A program made the position numbers and the translations under genes. A DNA stretch of 64,000 bases from Pseudomonadales bacterium (lineage in GTDB: Bacteria; Pseudomonadota; Gammaproteobacteria; Pseudomonadales; Pseudohongiellaceae): the NCBI GenBank assembly GCA_024234395.1, contig JACKOH010000001.1, positions 763,001 to 827,000 on the forward strand. Reading direction: 5' to 3'. The notes under the pieces are model-generated. The model ran no database searches and was not told the origin of the DNA. It was given only the letters and a program-made list of their open reading frames with translations. This document shows positions 25,717-35,191 of this stretch, piece after piece; the first letter of the stretch is position 1; the number at the start of each line of letters is the position of its first letter.

Positions 25717-27741
25717 ATGAGCAATCCATTCAAGCTACAGGCCGCTTTCCAGCCGGCCGGCGATCAGCCGCGGGCCATCGAGGAACTGCTCGATGGGCTT
25801 GAGTCCGGTCTGCATTCCCAGACCCTGCTCGGGGTCACCGGTTCGGGCAAGACCTATACGATTGCCAATGTCATCGAGCGAACCCAGCGACCCACCCTGG
25901 TGATGGCTCACAACAAGACCCTGGCAGCCCAGCTCTACGGGGAGTTTTCCGAGTTTTTCCCCGACAACGCCGTCGAATATTTTGTTTCCTACTACGACTA
26001 TTATCAGCCGGAGGCCTATGTTCCCTCCTCGGACCTGTACATAGAGAAGGACGCGTCCATCAACGATCACATCGAGCAGATGCGATTGTCCGCCACCAAG
26101 GCCCTGCTGGAGCGCCGGGACGTCATCGTGGTGGCCACGGTATCGTCCATCTATGGTCTCGGTGATCCTACCTCCTATCTGAAAATGGTAGTGCACCTGG
26201 ATCGGGGCGACAAAATGGACCAGCGCTACCTGCTGAAGCGGCTGGCCGATCTGCAGTACACCCGCAACGACGTGGAATTGCACCGCGCCACCTTCCGGGT
26301 GCGGGGTGACGTAATCGATATCTACCCGGCGGAATCCGACCGCCACGCTATCCGTATTGAGCTGTTTGACGACGAGATCGAGAACCTGTCGTATTTTGAT
26401 CCCCTGACCGGCGAGGTGGTCAGGCGGGTGCCGCGACTGACGGTATTTCCCAAGTCCCACTACGTGACGCCGCGGGAGACCCTGCTGAATGCGGTCGATC
26501 ATATCAAGGTGGAACTGAATGAGCGGTTACAGCAGCTGGAGGGCGCCCATAAGCTGGTGGAGGCGCAGCGACTGGGCCAGCGGACCCGGTTTGACCTGGA
26601 GATGATCCAGGAGCTGGGATACTGCAACGGTATCGAAAATTACTCCCGCTATCTGTCCGGTCGTGCCGCCGGTCAGCCACCGCCGACATTGTATGACTAC
26701 CTGCCCCCCAATGCGCTGGTGGTGGCTGACGAATCTCATGTCACCATTCCGCAGCTGGGGGCCATGTACAAGGGTGACCGCTCGCGCAAGGAAACCCTGG
26801 TGGAGTACGGTTTCAGACTGCCATCCGCGCTGGATAACCGGCCACTGCGATTCGAGGAATGGGAGGCCCTGACCCCGCAGATCATCTTTGTTTCCGCGAC
26901 ACCAGGCCCCTACGAAAAAGCACACGAAGGACAACGGGTGCAGCAGGTGGTGCGTCCCACCGGGCTGGTGGATCCGGAACTGGAGGTGCGCCCGGCATCC
27001 AGCCAGGTGGACGATCTGCTGTCGGAAGTGCGCAGGGTGGTAGCCCAGCAGGAGCGGGTGCTGGTGACGGTGCTGACCAAGCGTATGGCGGAAGACCTGA
27101 CCGATTACCTGGCCGAGCACGATGTGCGGGTCAGATACCTCCATTCGGATATCGATACAGTAGAACGGGCGGAGATTATCCGCGACCTGAGGCTGGGAAA
27201 GTTCGACGTCCTGGTGGGCATCAACCTGTTGCGGGAAGGACTCGATATTCCGGAGGTTTCGCTGGTAGCAATCCTGGATGCGGACAAAGAGGGTTTCCTG
27301 CGTTCAGAGGGCTCACTGATCCAGACCATCGGCCGGGCTGCCAGGAACATCAACGGCAAGGCGATTCTCTATGCCGACAAGGTTACCGGCTCCATGCGCC
27401 GGGCGATCGATGAATCCAACCGGCGGCGCGATACCCAGCTGGAATTCAATCGCGAACAGGGGATCACTCCGGCCGGCGTGAAAAAGCGGGTCAAAGACGT
27501 CATGGAAGGGGCCTATGCCGCACCCGGATCGAGCCGCAGCCAGAGGAAGCAGCGGGCGGTGGCGGAAAAATCCGGTGCCTATGGCGCCATCGAATTCCGG
27601 GATCCGGCCCGACTCAGCAAGGAAATCGACCGGCTGGAAACGGAAATGTTTGAACAGGCGCGCGATCTGGCCTTTGAAGAGGCCGCCCGGACCCGCGATC
27701 GGATCGCGGAATTGAAAGAAGTTCTGTTGAAAGGAGCCTGA
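25717..27741 (+). CDS. uvrB: Excinuclease ABC subunit B
   Basis: 674 residues, full length. DNA-damage recognition helicase-like subunit of UvrABC nucleotide excision repair, acting in the cytoplasm. Walker A is GVTGSGKT at residues 39-46. The beta-hairpin that clamps DNA is around VSYYDYYQPEAYVPSSD. Helicase motifs are seen at ADESHVTIPQ, FVSATPG and QTIGRAARN. The C-terminal UVR domain that binds UvrC spans residues 635-670 (LETEMFEQARDLAFEEAARTRDR). It stands alone ahead of the tRNA-Val/thrS block. The start is ATG after a stretch without a strong ribosome site. Confidence 0.98.
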   Translation: MSNPFKLQAAFQPAGDQPRAIEELLDGLESGLHSQTLLGVTGSGKTYTIANVIERTQRPTLVMAHNKTLAAQLYGEFSEFFPDNAVEYFVSYYDYYQPEAYVPSSDLYIEKDASINDHIEQMRLSATKALLERRDVIVVATVSSIYGLGDPTSYLKMVVHLDRGDKMDQRYLLKRLADLQYTRNDVELHRATFRVRGDVIDIYPAESDRHAIRIELFDDEIENLSYFDPLTGEVVRRVPRLTVFPKSHYVTPRETLLNAVDHIKVELNERLQQLEGAHKLVEAQRLGQRTRFDLEMIQELGYCNGIENYSRYLSGRAAGQPPPTLYDYLPPNALVVADESHVTIPQLGAMYKGDRSRKETLVEYGFRLPSALDNRPLRFEEWEALTPQIIFVSATPGPYEKAHEGQRVQQVVRPTGLVDPELEVRPASSQVDDLLSEVRRVVAQQERVLVTVLTKRMAEDLTDYLAEHDVRVRYLHSDIDTVERAEIIRDLRLGKFDVLVGINLLREGLDIPEVSLVAILDADKEGFLRSEGSLIQTIGRAARNINGKAILYADKVTGSMRRAIDESNRRRDTQLEFNREQGITPAGVKKRVKDVMEGAYAAPGSSRSQRKQRAVAEKSGAYGAIEFRDPARLSKEIDRLETEMFEQARDLAFEEAARTRDRIAELKEVLLKGA

Positions 27742-27794
27742 TGCGTAAACGCAGCCTATTGCCATAATAAATCAGCAGTTCCCTGACAAAGCCA

Positions 27795-27824
27795 TCGACA
27801 CCTGCCAGTCTGATCCCCTATAAT
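27795..27824 (+). promoter_or_regulatory. Promoter of tRNA-Val
   Basis: TCGACA and TATAAT are separated by 18 bases. The consensus -10 lies 29 bases before the tRNA 5' end, a suitable distance for a stable-RNA promoter. Confidence 0.65.
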
Positions 27825-27852
27825 CGCCAGTCCTTCTGAAAGGTGGAACCGC

Positions 27853-27929
<77 letters not shown>

Positions 27930-28056
27930 CTTCAGAAGATCGGGTACGATAGTTTGCGATTTAGAGAGTACCGAAAGCGCTAAGTTCGATTCAAGGCCAT
28001 TGTGATTTCGCGCTGCCGTCGCGCAGCTGATTCCGCCGATGACAATCGCCACCTGG

Positions 28057-28083
28057 CAGACCCGAACGGGTCTGTCTTTGTTT
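28057..28083 (+). terminator. Rho-independent terminator between tRNA-Val and thrS
   Basis: CAGACCC-GAAC-GGGTCTG forms a perfect 7-bp stem with a 4-base loop, followed by TCTTTGTTT. It may end the tRNA-Val transcript or act as an attenuator in the thrS leader. I cannot tell which from sequence, since no alternative antiterminator stem is obvious. Confidence 0.65.
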
Positions 28084-28142
28084 GGATTCCTTGGATTTTT
28101 CTCGCTTTTACCGGTTTTTAAGCTGAACACAGAACACACACA

Positions 28143-30074
28143 ATGCCACAGATAACATTACCAGACGGTAGCCAGCGCAGCTTCAATGACCCGGTTACCG
28201 TCTCCGAACTCGCTGAATCGATCGGGGCGGGACTGGCTCGGGCAGCGCTCGCCGGACGTGTGGATGGCAGGCTGGTCGATACGTCTCACCTGATCGAGAA
28301 CGACGCCGAAGTGGCAATCATCACCGAGCGGGATGACGACGGCCTTGAAATCCTGCGGCATTCCTGTGCCCACCTGATGGCCCAGGCGGTTCAGCGTTTG
28401 TTTCCCGAGGTGCAGGTCACGATCGGTCCGGTGATCGAGGATGGTTTCTTCTATGATTTCGCTTTCGAACGGGCATTTACGCCGGAAGATCTGGAAGCCA
28501 TAGAAAAAACCATGCAGGAAATCGTCAAGGAAGACCTGCCGGTGCATCGTTCGGTAATGAGCCGTGATGAGGCCGTCAAAATGTTCCGGAAAATGGGCGA
28601 GGACTACAAGGTGGAGATCATCGAGTCCATTCCCGGCGACGAACAGCTGTCGTTCTACCAGCAGGGTGAATTCATCGATCTCTGTCGTGGTCCCCATGTG
28701 CCAAGCACCGGCAAATTCAAAGCCTTCAAGCTGACCTCGGTAGCCGGAGCCTACTGGCGCGGCAACTCGGATAACGAGATGCTGCAACGCATTTACGGCA
28801 CCGCATGGGGTTCGAAGCAGGATCTGAGTCTGTATCTGCAACGACTTGAAGAGGCGGAAAAACGCGATCATCGCAAACTCGGCAAGCAGCTGGGCCTGTT
28901 CCACTTTCAGGAAGAGGCACCGGGTATGGCCTTCTGGCACCCCCGTGGCTGGACTATTTACCAGGTTATCCAGAGCTATATGAAGAAGGTTCAGGATGCC
29001 AATGATTACCGTGAAATCCGTACACCCCAGCTGGTCGATTACAGCCTTTGGGAAAAATCCGGGCATGCCTCCAAGTTCGCGGAGGAAATGTTCAGTGTCG
29101 AGTCCGACAGCCGGATGTACGCCATCAAGCCAATGAACTGCCCCTGTCATATCCAGGTGTTCAACCAGGGCTTGAAGAGTTACCGTGACTTGCCGTTGCG
29201 GCTGGCTGAATTCGGCTCCTGCCATCGTTATGAACCGTCCGGCAGCATGCACGGGCTGATGCGAGTGCGCAGCTTTGTGCAGGACGATGGGCATATTTTC
29301 TGCAGCGAAGATCAGATCCAGCAGGAAGTGTCCGCCTTCATGGATCTGCTGTTCGAAGTGTACCGGGACTTCGGTTTCGACGAGGTGATTCTGCGTCTTT
29401 CCACGCGGCCGGAAAAACGGGTCGGCTCCGACGAGCTGTGGGATCGAGCTGAGGACTCGCTGAAACAGGCGCTCAACAGTACCGGTCTGAAGTGGGAGCT
29501 GACTCCCGGCGAAGGGGCTTTCTACGGTCCCAAAATCGAGTATTCACTGAAGGATTGCATGGGCAGGGTGCAGCAGTGTGGCACTATCCAGGTGGATTTT
29601 TTCCTGCCGGAACGCCTCGGCGCCCAGTATGTGGCGGAGGACAGCAGTCGGCGCACGCCAGTCATGCTGCACCGGGCCATACTTGGCTCTTTCGAGCGTT
29701 TTATCGGGGTTCTGATCGAGCACTATGCCGGTGCCATGCCGGCCTGGCTGGCTCCTGAGCAGGTGGTGGTGATGAATATCACCGACCGTCAGGCCGCTTA
29801 TTGTGAAGAAATCAAAGAATCCTTGAAAAATAAAGGGTTTAGAGCGATTTCAGACTTGAGAAATGAAAAGATCGGCTTTAAAATCCGCGAGCACACATTA
29901 CAGAAGATCCCGTATCTGATTGTAGTTGGCGATAAGGAGGTCGAGGCTGGCACCGTTGCGGTGCGCACCCGTTCAGGAGAGGACCTGGGGGTGATGAGTC
30001 TCGACGAGTTCAGCCACAGGCTGGAAACCGACATCGCCCGATTCGGACGCCAGGAAAGCAGAGGGGAAAACTGA
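28143..30074 (+). CDS. thrS: Threonyl-tRNA synthetase
   Basis: 643 residues, as in E. coli. Attaches threonine to tRNA-Thr. The N-terminal TGS domain covers about residues 1-62 (MPQITLPDGSQRSFNDPVTV), followed by the editing domain with HSCAHLMAQAV near 74-84, including the conserved histidines. The class II catalytic core has the zinc-ligand region KPMNCPCHIQVF, motif 2 in ASCHR-type form (FGSCHRYEPSGSMHGLMRVR), and motif 3 near AILGSFERFIGVLIEH. The C-terminal anticodon-binding domain starts about residue 540. It is first in the conserved thrS-infC-rpmI-rplT-pheST-ihfA order. Confidence 0.98.
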   Translation: MPQITLPDGSQRSFNDPVTVSELAESIGAGLARAALAGRVDGRLVDTSHLIENDAEVAIITERDDDGLEILRHSCAHLMAQAVQRLFPEVQVTIGPVIEDGFFYDFAFERAFTPEDLEAIEKTMQEIVKEDLPVHRSVMSRDEAVKMFRKMGEDYKVEIIESIPGDEQLSFYQQGEFIDLCRGPHVPSTGKFKAFKLTSVAGAYWRGNSDNEMLQRIYGTAWGSKQDLSLYLQRLEEAEKRDHRKLGKQLGLFHFQEEAPGMAFWHPRGWTIYQVIQSYMKKVQDANDYREIRTPQLVDYSLWEKSGHASKFAEEMFSVESDSRMYAIKPMNCPCHIQVFNQGLKSYRDLPLRLAEFGSCHRYEPSGSMHGLMRVRSFVQDDGHIFCSEDQIQQEVSAFMDLLFEVYRDFGFDEVILRLSTRPEKRVGSDELWDRAEDSLKQALNSTGLKWELTPGEGAFYGPKIEYSLKDCMGRVQQCGTIQVDFFLPERLGAQYVAEDSSRRTPVMLHRAILGSFERFIGVLIEHYAGAMPAWLAPEQVVVMNITDRQAAYCEEIKESLKNKGFRAISDLRNEKIGFKIREHTLQKIPYLIVVGDKEVEAGTVAVRTRSGEDLGVMSLDEFSHRLETDIARFGRQESRGEN

Positions 30075-30086
30075 GCAGTCGGTTTT

Positions 30087-30122
30087 CCGGTTTGCCCGGC
30101 GTCGTTGTCGATGGCAAACCGG
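30087..30122 (+). promoter_or_regulatory. Long hairpin in the thrS-infC spacer
   Basis: CCGGTTTGCC and GGCAAACCGG form a perfect 10-bp stem around a 16-base loop, starting 13 bases after the thrS stop. No T run follows, so it is more likely a processing or regulatory structure in the thrS-infC transcript than a terminator. Confidence 0.5.
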
Positions 30123-30192
30123 GCCTCGTGACCGGTCTGAATAGCCAGTCAGCTATGGGAACAGCAAAGGAGAACAAGCGCTAGCGCCAGTT

Positions 30193-30720
30193 ATGAGAGG
30201 TAGTACCAAAAAGCCCGTCATTAATGAAAATATAGATGCCGATCAGGTGCGACTGATTGGTGCCGACGGCGAACAGGTAGGTATCGTACCCCTTGAGGAA
30301 GCAAGGGGCGTTGCGGCCGAAGCCAAGCTCGATCTGGTTATGATCTCGCCGGAGGCGGAGCCGCCGGTCTGCAAGATCATGGATTACGGAAAGTACTTGT
30401 TTGACCTTAAGAAACAGAAGGCGGCAAACAAGAAGAAGCAGCGCAGAACGCACGTTAAAGAAATCAAGTTTCGCCCAGGGACGGAAGAAGGGGATTATCA
30501 GGTAAAACTACGCAACCTGATACGTTTCCTTCAGGATGGGGACAAGGCCAAGGTATCGCTTCGATTCCGCGGCCGGGAAATGGCCCATCAACATCTTGGC
30601 CAGGAGCTGGTCGATCGGATCAAAGAGGATCTGATCGATTACGGCACCGTGGAACAGGAACCCAAGATGGAAGGCAGGCAGATAGTCATGGTACTGACGC
30701 CGGCCAAGAAGAAAGGCTGA
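30193..30720 (+). CDS. infC: Translation initiation factor IF-3
   Basis: 175 residues. Binds the 30S subunit and proofreads the initiation codon. N-domain: NENIDADQVRLIGADGEQVG to PPVCKIMDYGKYLFD. Linker: the lysine-rich QKAANKKKQRR. C-domain: HVKEIKFRPGTEEGDYQVKL and RFRGREMAHQHLGQ, the family signatures. The ATG at 30193 is used here, but the AAAGGAG site lies 20 bases upstream, which is long. A non-standard start a few codons earlier, as in the AUU-started infC of E. coli, is possible: the frame remains open through CTAGCGCCAGTT. Confidence 0.96.
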   Translation: MRGSTKKPVINENIDADQVRLIGADGEQVGIVPLEEARGVAAEAKLDLVMISPEAEPPVCKIMDYGKYLFDLKKQKAANKKKQRRTHVKEIKFRPGTEEGDYQVKLRNLIRFLQDGDKAKVSLRFRGREMAHQHLGQELVDRIKEDLIDYGTVEQEPKMEGRQIVMVLTPAKKKG

Positions 30721-30841
30721 TCAGCTAGCTACTCCCTCACCGGAATCCAGTGACAGGCGGCGTAGTGCCGCTGACAGCTTGTTTATGTCAATCAAAAGTG
30801 AGCCGCGCAAGGGCGGGTCTCACAAATGCGGAGTGTTGAAA

Positions 30842-31036
30842 ATGAGTAAGTTGAAAACTCACAGAGGCGCGTCGAAGCGGTTCAAAAAGACCGGTTCGGG
30901 CTATAAGCGCAAAAGCGCCTACAAGAGCCATATCCTCACCAAGATGACCACCAAGCGCAAGCGTCAGTTGCGCGGTACATCCCTGGTTCACCCATCTGAT
31001 GTTCCAGCCGTCAAGCGCATGCTGCGCGACGCCTGA
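30842..31036 (+). CDS. rpmI: 50S ribosomal protein L35
   Basis: 64 residues, normal length. MSKLKTHRGASKRFKKTGSG and the basic core KRKSAYKSHILTKMTTKRKR are diagnostic. An in-frame start 21 codons earlier exists but would add a non-family extension. The short protein starts at GAAAATG, downstream of infC and ahead of rplT by 28 bases. Confidence 0.97.
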   Translation: MSKLKTHRGASKRFKKTGSGYKRKSAYKSHILTKMTTKRKRQLRGTSLVHPSDVPAVKRMLRDA

Positions 31037-31064
31037 TCAACCGGTTAATAGAGAGGATTAAATC

Positions 31065-31424
31065 ATGGCTCGAGTCAAACGAGGCGTTATCGCCAGTCGT
31101 CGTCACAAGAAAGTATTAAAGCAGGCCAAGGGTTACTATGGTGCCCGCAGTCGCGTATTCCGGGTCGCCAAACAGGCGGTTACCAAGGCCGGTCAATATG
31201 CCTATCGCGATCGCCGCGCCAAGAAGCGGGTATTCCGTGCCCTGTGGATTACCCGCATCAATGCCCAGGCCCGTGAGAACGGCATGTCTTACAGCCAGCT
31301 GATTGCCGGCCTGAAGAAAGCCAATATTGAAATCGATCGCCGGGTTCTTGCGGATCTGGCGGTGCATGACAAGTCGGCATTTGCCGCTATCGTGGATCAG
31401 GCCAAAGCCAGTCTGACCGTCTGA
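31065..31424 (+). CDS. rplT: 50S ribosomal protein L20
   Basis: 119 residues. MARVKRGVIASRRHKKVLKQ, AKGYYGARSRVFRVAKQAV and the C-terminal globular part (LIAGLKKANIEIDRRVLADL) are family signatures. GAGAGGATTAAATC precedes the ATG. In enterobacteria L20 represses the rpmI-rplT message by binding its leader; whether that holds here cannot be read from the sequence. Confidence 0.98.
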   Translation: MARVKRGVIASRRHKKVLKQAKGYYGARSRVFRVAKQAVTKAGQYAYRDRRAKKRVFRALWITRINAQARENGMSYSQLIAGLKKANIEIDRRVLADLAVHDKSAFAAIVDQAKASLTV

Positions 31425-31449
31425 TCTGCCGGATGAGCAGGTCACGGTC

Positions 31450-32466
31450 ATGACTGATACCAGCACACTTCTCGCCGAAGCGCTACAGGCTATCGAGGCC
31501 ACCTGTGATGAAAAATCACTGGAGGCCTTGCGTGTTCATTACCTGGGCAAGAAAGGCAGCCTGACTGCGCTGTTGAAAAACCTGGGGAAGCTGCCCGCCG
31601 AAGAGCGCCCCGCGGCTGGCGAAGGCATTAATATAGCCAAGCGCCAGGTGCAGGAAGCGCTGGAAAAACGCAAGCAGGCATTGGCCTCTTCCGCGCTGGA
31701 AGCCCAGCTCGCCGGCGAGACTGTGGATGTCACATTGCCTGGGCGCCGGCAGTCGCAGGGCGGCCTGCACCCGGTGACCATGACCATCGACAGGATAACC
31801 ACGATCTTTGAATCGGCCGGTTATGACGTGGCGGAAGGTCCCGAAATCGAAGACGAGTACCATAACTTCGAAGCGCTAAATATTCCCTCCCACCATCCGG
31901 CGCGGGCCATGCACGACACCTTTTATATCCGTCCCGGCACGGTACTGCGGACCCATACCTCCCCGGTGCAGGTACACGTCATGGAGAATGGCCAGCCTCC
32001 ATTCCGCATGATCTGTCCCGGACGGGTCTATCGCTGTGACTCCGATCTTACCCATACACCGATGTTTCACCAGGTGGAAGGCCTGCTCATTGACGAGAAA
32101 GTCAGCTTTACCGATCTCAAGGGAACCGTGGTGGAGTTTCTCAGAGCATTCTTCGAGGCCGATATGGAGGTCCGATTCCGGCCGTCCTATTTCCCGTTTA
32201 CAGAACCATCCGCCGAGGTGGACATGGGCTGTGTCAGCTGTGCTCAGCAGGGCTGCAGGATCTGCAGTCACACCGGTTGGCTGGAAGTTATGGGTTGTGG
32301 AATGGTACATCCAAAAGTCCTGGAAATGTCTGGGATCGACACCGGCCGTTACAATGGTTTTGCCTTTGGCATGGGCGTCGAGCGCCTGGCCATGTTGCGC
32401 TATGGGGTCGGTGATCTGCGGACATTTTTCGAGAACGACCTGCGCTTTCTTAAGCAGTTCAGATAA
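31450..32466 (+). CDS. pheS: Phenylalanyl-tRNA synthetase, alpha subunit
   Basis: 338 residues. Catalytic subunit of the (alpha-beta)2 enzyme. The N-terminal coiled coil occupies about residues 1-85. Motif 1/2 regions follow: FNIPSHHPARAMHDTFYI-like (here ALNIPSHHPARAMHDTFYI), LLRTHTSPVQ-like (VLRTHTSPVQVHVME) and PGRVYRCDSDLTH. The substrate pocket contains EVMGCGMVHPKVL and the end FGMGVERLAMLRYG is motif 3. It is followed by pheT after 11 bases, and the two are co-expressed. Confidence 0.98.
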   Translation: MTDTSTLLAEALQAIEATCDEKSLEALRVHYLGKKGSLTALLKNLGKLPAEERPAAGEGINIAKRQVQEALEKRKQALASSALEAQLAGETVDVTLPGRRQSQGGLHPVTMTIDRITTIFESAGYDVAEGPEIEDEYHNFEALNIPSHHPARAMHDTFYIRPGTVLRTHTSPVQVHVMENGQPPFRMICPGRVYRCDSDLTHTPMFHQVEGLLIDEKVSFTDLKGTVVEFLRAFFEADMEVRFRPSYFPFTEPSAEVDMGCVSCAQQGCRICSHTGWLEVMGCGMVHPKVLEMSGIDTGRYNGFAFGMGVERLAMLRYGVGDLRTFFENDLRFLKQFR

Positions 32467-32477
32467 GGAGGCCGGGA

Positions 32478-34868
32478 ATGTTATTCAGTGAACAATGGGT
32501 GCGGGAGTGGGTCGATCCACCGGTCGACAGTAACCAGCTTATCGAGCAGCTCACCATGGCCGGGCTGGAAGTCGACGGGACTGCGCCGGTCGCCAACCGT
32601 TTCAGCGGCATAGTGGTGGGTGAGGTGCTGGCAGTGGATCCTCATCCCGATGCCGACCGGCTGCGGGTCTGTCGGGTCAACGATGGACTCGGGGAACTAC
32701 AGGTAGTCTGCGGTGCCCCCAATGTCAGGGTCGGGATGAAGGCACCGTTCGCGCGTCTGGGCGCGGCAATCGAGGAACCGGGGTCCGATAAACCCTTCGT
32801 TATAAAGCAGGCCAGGCTGCGTGGAGTGGAGTCCTGTGGCATGCTGTGTTCCGCCGAAGAGCTGGGACTGGCAGAATCTTCCGACGGATTGCTGGAACTG
32901 CCCGAAGATGCGCTGGCTGGCTCTGACGTTCGCGAATATCTCGGTCTGGATGACAGCAGTATAGAGTTGGACCTGACCCCTAATCGGGGTGACTGCCTCA
33001 GCATTGCCGGGCTGGCCAGGGAAATCGGGGCACTTAATGGCGCGCCAGTCTGCGTTCCGGACATCGAACCGGTTACAGCCTCCCACCAGGAGTCTTTTCC
33101 GGTTCGAATCAGCGCTCCGGACGCCTGTCCCCGTTACCTGGGCAGAGTCATTCGAGGTATCGATGCCGGTGCGGAAACGCCCCTGTGGATACAGGAAAAG
33201 CTGCGCCGCTGTGGGCTGCGCAGCATTGATCCGGTCGTCGATGTCACCAATTTCGTCCTGATGGAGCTGGGTCAGCCCATGCATGCCTTCGATCTTGGCA
33301 GGCTGCAGGAAGGTATCGATGTGCGGCTGGCTGCTGATGGGGAGAAAATCACCCTGCTGGACGGCAGGGAAGTGGCAATGACCGACAACACGCTGGTTAT
33401 TGCGGACCAGTCCGGACCTGTTGCCATGGCCGGTATCATGGGAGGACTTAGCACCGCAGTCAGCGACCAGACTCGCGATGTCTTTCTTGAATGCGCTTAT
33501 TTCGCGCCGTTGGCAGTTGCCGGCCGGGCGCGTTCCTATGGATTACACACCGATGCCTCGCACCGTTACGAGCGCGGCGTTGATTTTCAGTTACAGCGAC
33601 GTGCCACGGAACGGGCAACGCAGTTACTGCTGGAGATTGTCGGTGGTGAGGCCGGGCCGATTCAGGAGACCCTGGGTAATCTGCCTAATCCGGTCACCGT
33701 CACTATCAGATTAGACTCCGTAGAGCGGTACCTCGGTGTGGAAATCGAACCGCCGCGCATCCGGGAAATACTCTCAGGCCTTGGCCTGGAGATCGTTGCC
33801 GATTCGGACACAGAACTGCAAGTCGCCGTGCCGTCGTACCGCTTCGACATTGAAATCGAGGCAGATCTGATCGAAGAACTGGCGCGGATCTACGGCTATA
33901 ACAATATTCCGCCAGGCGGAGGCATGGGCCGCCAGACACTGGCCGCTCGCCGGGAACAGGTTGTCCCGCTGGCCCGGCTCAAACAGCATCTGGTCAGTCT
34001 CGGCTACCAGGAAATTATCACTTACAGTTTTATCGATCCGCGCCTGTCCAGCCAGATCACTGGCGATAACACAGCGCCTGTCACACTTCAAAATCCCATC
34101 TCGGCTGACATGTCGGTGATGCGCAGCAGCCTGATTCCGGGCCTGATCGCGACCCTGAAATACAATGAAAACCGTCAGCAGGAGCGATTGCGCCTGTTTG
34201 AGACTGGCCAGGTGTTCGCGTCCCAAGCTGAAGAATTTTCCCAGCCCACCCGGATTGCCGGCCTGCTGAGTGGACGGAGATTTCCGGATAACTGGAGTAA
34301 TTCCAGTGAGTTAGTGGATTTTTTTGATGCTAAAGGTGATGTGGAAACGCTGCTTTCACTGACCCGCAATGGGAAAGAATTCCGGTTTACTCCGGGAACA
34401 CATCCGGCCATGCATAGCGGTCAATGCGCCGAGCTACGCGAGCATGACCGCCTAGTCGGTCATGTCGGCGCCATCCATCCGTCGCTACGCCGGGAGCTGG
34501 GACTGAACGGCGATGTGTTCCTGTTCGAGTTGCAGCTGCAGGTTCTGTTGCACCGTCAGATTCCACTGGCGTCGGCACTTTCCCGCTTTCCGGAAGTGAC
34601 CCGTGATCTGGCGATTTTGGTCAATAATGCGACGCCGGCCGCAGATATTCTTGCCTCAGTACGTGAAAATGCCGGTGAATTCCTGACCGACCTTAGATTA
34701 TTCGATGTATATCAAGGGGATGCAATCGAAATCGGGAAAAAAAGTCTGGCTCTGGGCTTGACGTGGCAGCATCCTTCGCGCACTCTTAACGATGACGAGG
34801 TCAACGAGATAATTTCTTGTTGTATCAAGGCACTAGAAGATACTTTCGACGCGGGACTGAGAAACTAG
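32478..34868 (+). CDS. pheT: Phenylalanyl-tRNA synthetase, beta subunit
   Basis: 796 residues, full length. The N-terminal B1 and B2 domains contain the tRNA-binding fold (VVGEVLAVDPHPDADRLRVC). The B3/B4 editing region includes LDLTPNRGDCLSIAGLARE. The central B5 has AARRYERGVDF-like sequence (DASHRYERGVDFQ). B6/B7 form the catalytic-like core, and the C-terminal B8 anticodon-binding (FDX-ACB) domain starts near residue 700 (ALSRFPEVTRDLAILV). AAGGAGGCCGGGA precedes the ATG. It partners PheS. Confidence 0.98.
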   Translation: MLFSEQWVREWVDPPVDSNQLIEQLTMAGLEVDGTAPVANRFSGIVVGEVLAVDPHPDADRLRVCRVNDGLGELQVVCGAPNVRVGMKAPFARLGAAIEEPGSDKPFVIKQARLRGVESCGMLCSAEELGLAESSDGLLELPEDALAGSDVREYLGLDDSSIELDLTPNRGDCLSIAGLAREIGALNGAPVCVPDIEPVTASHQESFPVRISAPDACPRYLGRVIRGIDAGAETPLWIQEKLRRCGLRSIDPVVDVTNFVLMELGQPMHAFDLGRLQEGIDVRLAADGEKITLLDGREVAMTDNTLVIADQSGPVAMAGIMGGLSTAVSDQTRDVFLECAYFAPLAVAGRARSYGLHTDASHRYERGVDFQLQRRATERATQLLLEIVGGEAGPIQETLGNLPNPVTVTIRLDSVERYLGVEIEPPRIREILSGLGLEIVADSDTELQVAVPSYRFDIEIEADLIEELARIYGYNNIPPGGGMGRQTLAARREQVVPLARLKQHLVSLGYQEIITYSFIDPRLSSQITGDNTAPVTLQNPISADMSVMRSSLIPGLIATLKYNENRQQERLRLFETGQVFASQAEEFSQPTRIAGLLSGRRFPDNWSNSSELVDFFDAKGDVETLLSLTRNGKEFRFTPGTHPAMHSGQCAELREHDRLVGHVGAIHPSLRRELGLNGDVFLFELQLQVLLHRQIPLASALSRFPEVTRDLAILVNNATPAADILASVRENAGEFLTDLRLFDVYQGDAIEIGKKSLALGLTWQHPSRTLNDDEVNEIISCCIKALEDTFDAGLRN

Positions 34869-34882
34869 CTGGGTATGTGATT

Positions 34883-35191
34883 ATGGCGGAAGGCGCGCTG
34901 ACCAAGGCCGAGATGGCAGAACGACTGTTTGATGATCTGGGCTTGAATAAACGAGAGGCCAAGGAATTGGTTGAGCAGTTTTTCGAGGAAATTCGCCTTT
35001 CCCTGGAGCATAATGAGCAGGTAAAGCTTTCCGGGTACGGGAATTTCGATCTGCGGGACAAGAAGCAGCGTCCCGGACGTAATCCCAAGACCGGCGAGGA
35101 AATCCCAATTCAGGCGCGTCGCGTCGTGACCTTTCGACCGGGCCAAAAGTTGAAGGCAAGGGTAGAGAAATATGCTGGAAGTAAAGAATAA
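34883..35191 (+). CDS. ihfA: Integration host factor, alpha subunit
   Basis: 102 residues. The longer in-frame reading begins inside pheT and lacks family character, so the ATG at 34883 (MAEGALTKAEMAERLFDDLG) is chosen. The DNA-binding arm region GNFDLRDKKQRPGRNPKTGE and EIPIQARRVVTFRPGQKLKA are diagnostic of IhfA. It forms the heterodimer with IhfB that bends DNA; IHF commonly assists sigma-54 promoters, which suits the FleQ-like regulator elsewhere in the window. The last 20 bases overlap the next gene. Confidence 0.97.
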   Translation: MAEGALTKAEMAERLFDDLGLNKREAKELVEQFFEEIRLSLEHNEQVKLSGYGNFDLRDKKQRPGRNPKTGEEIPIQARRVVTFRPGQKLKARVEKYAGSKE

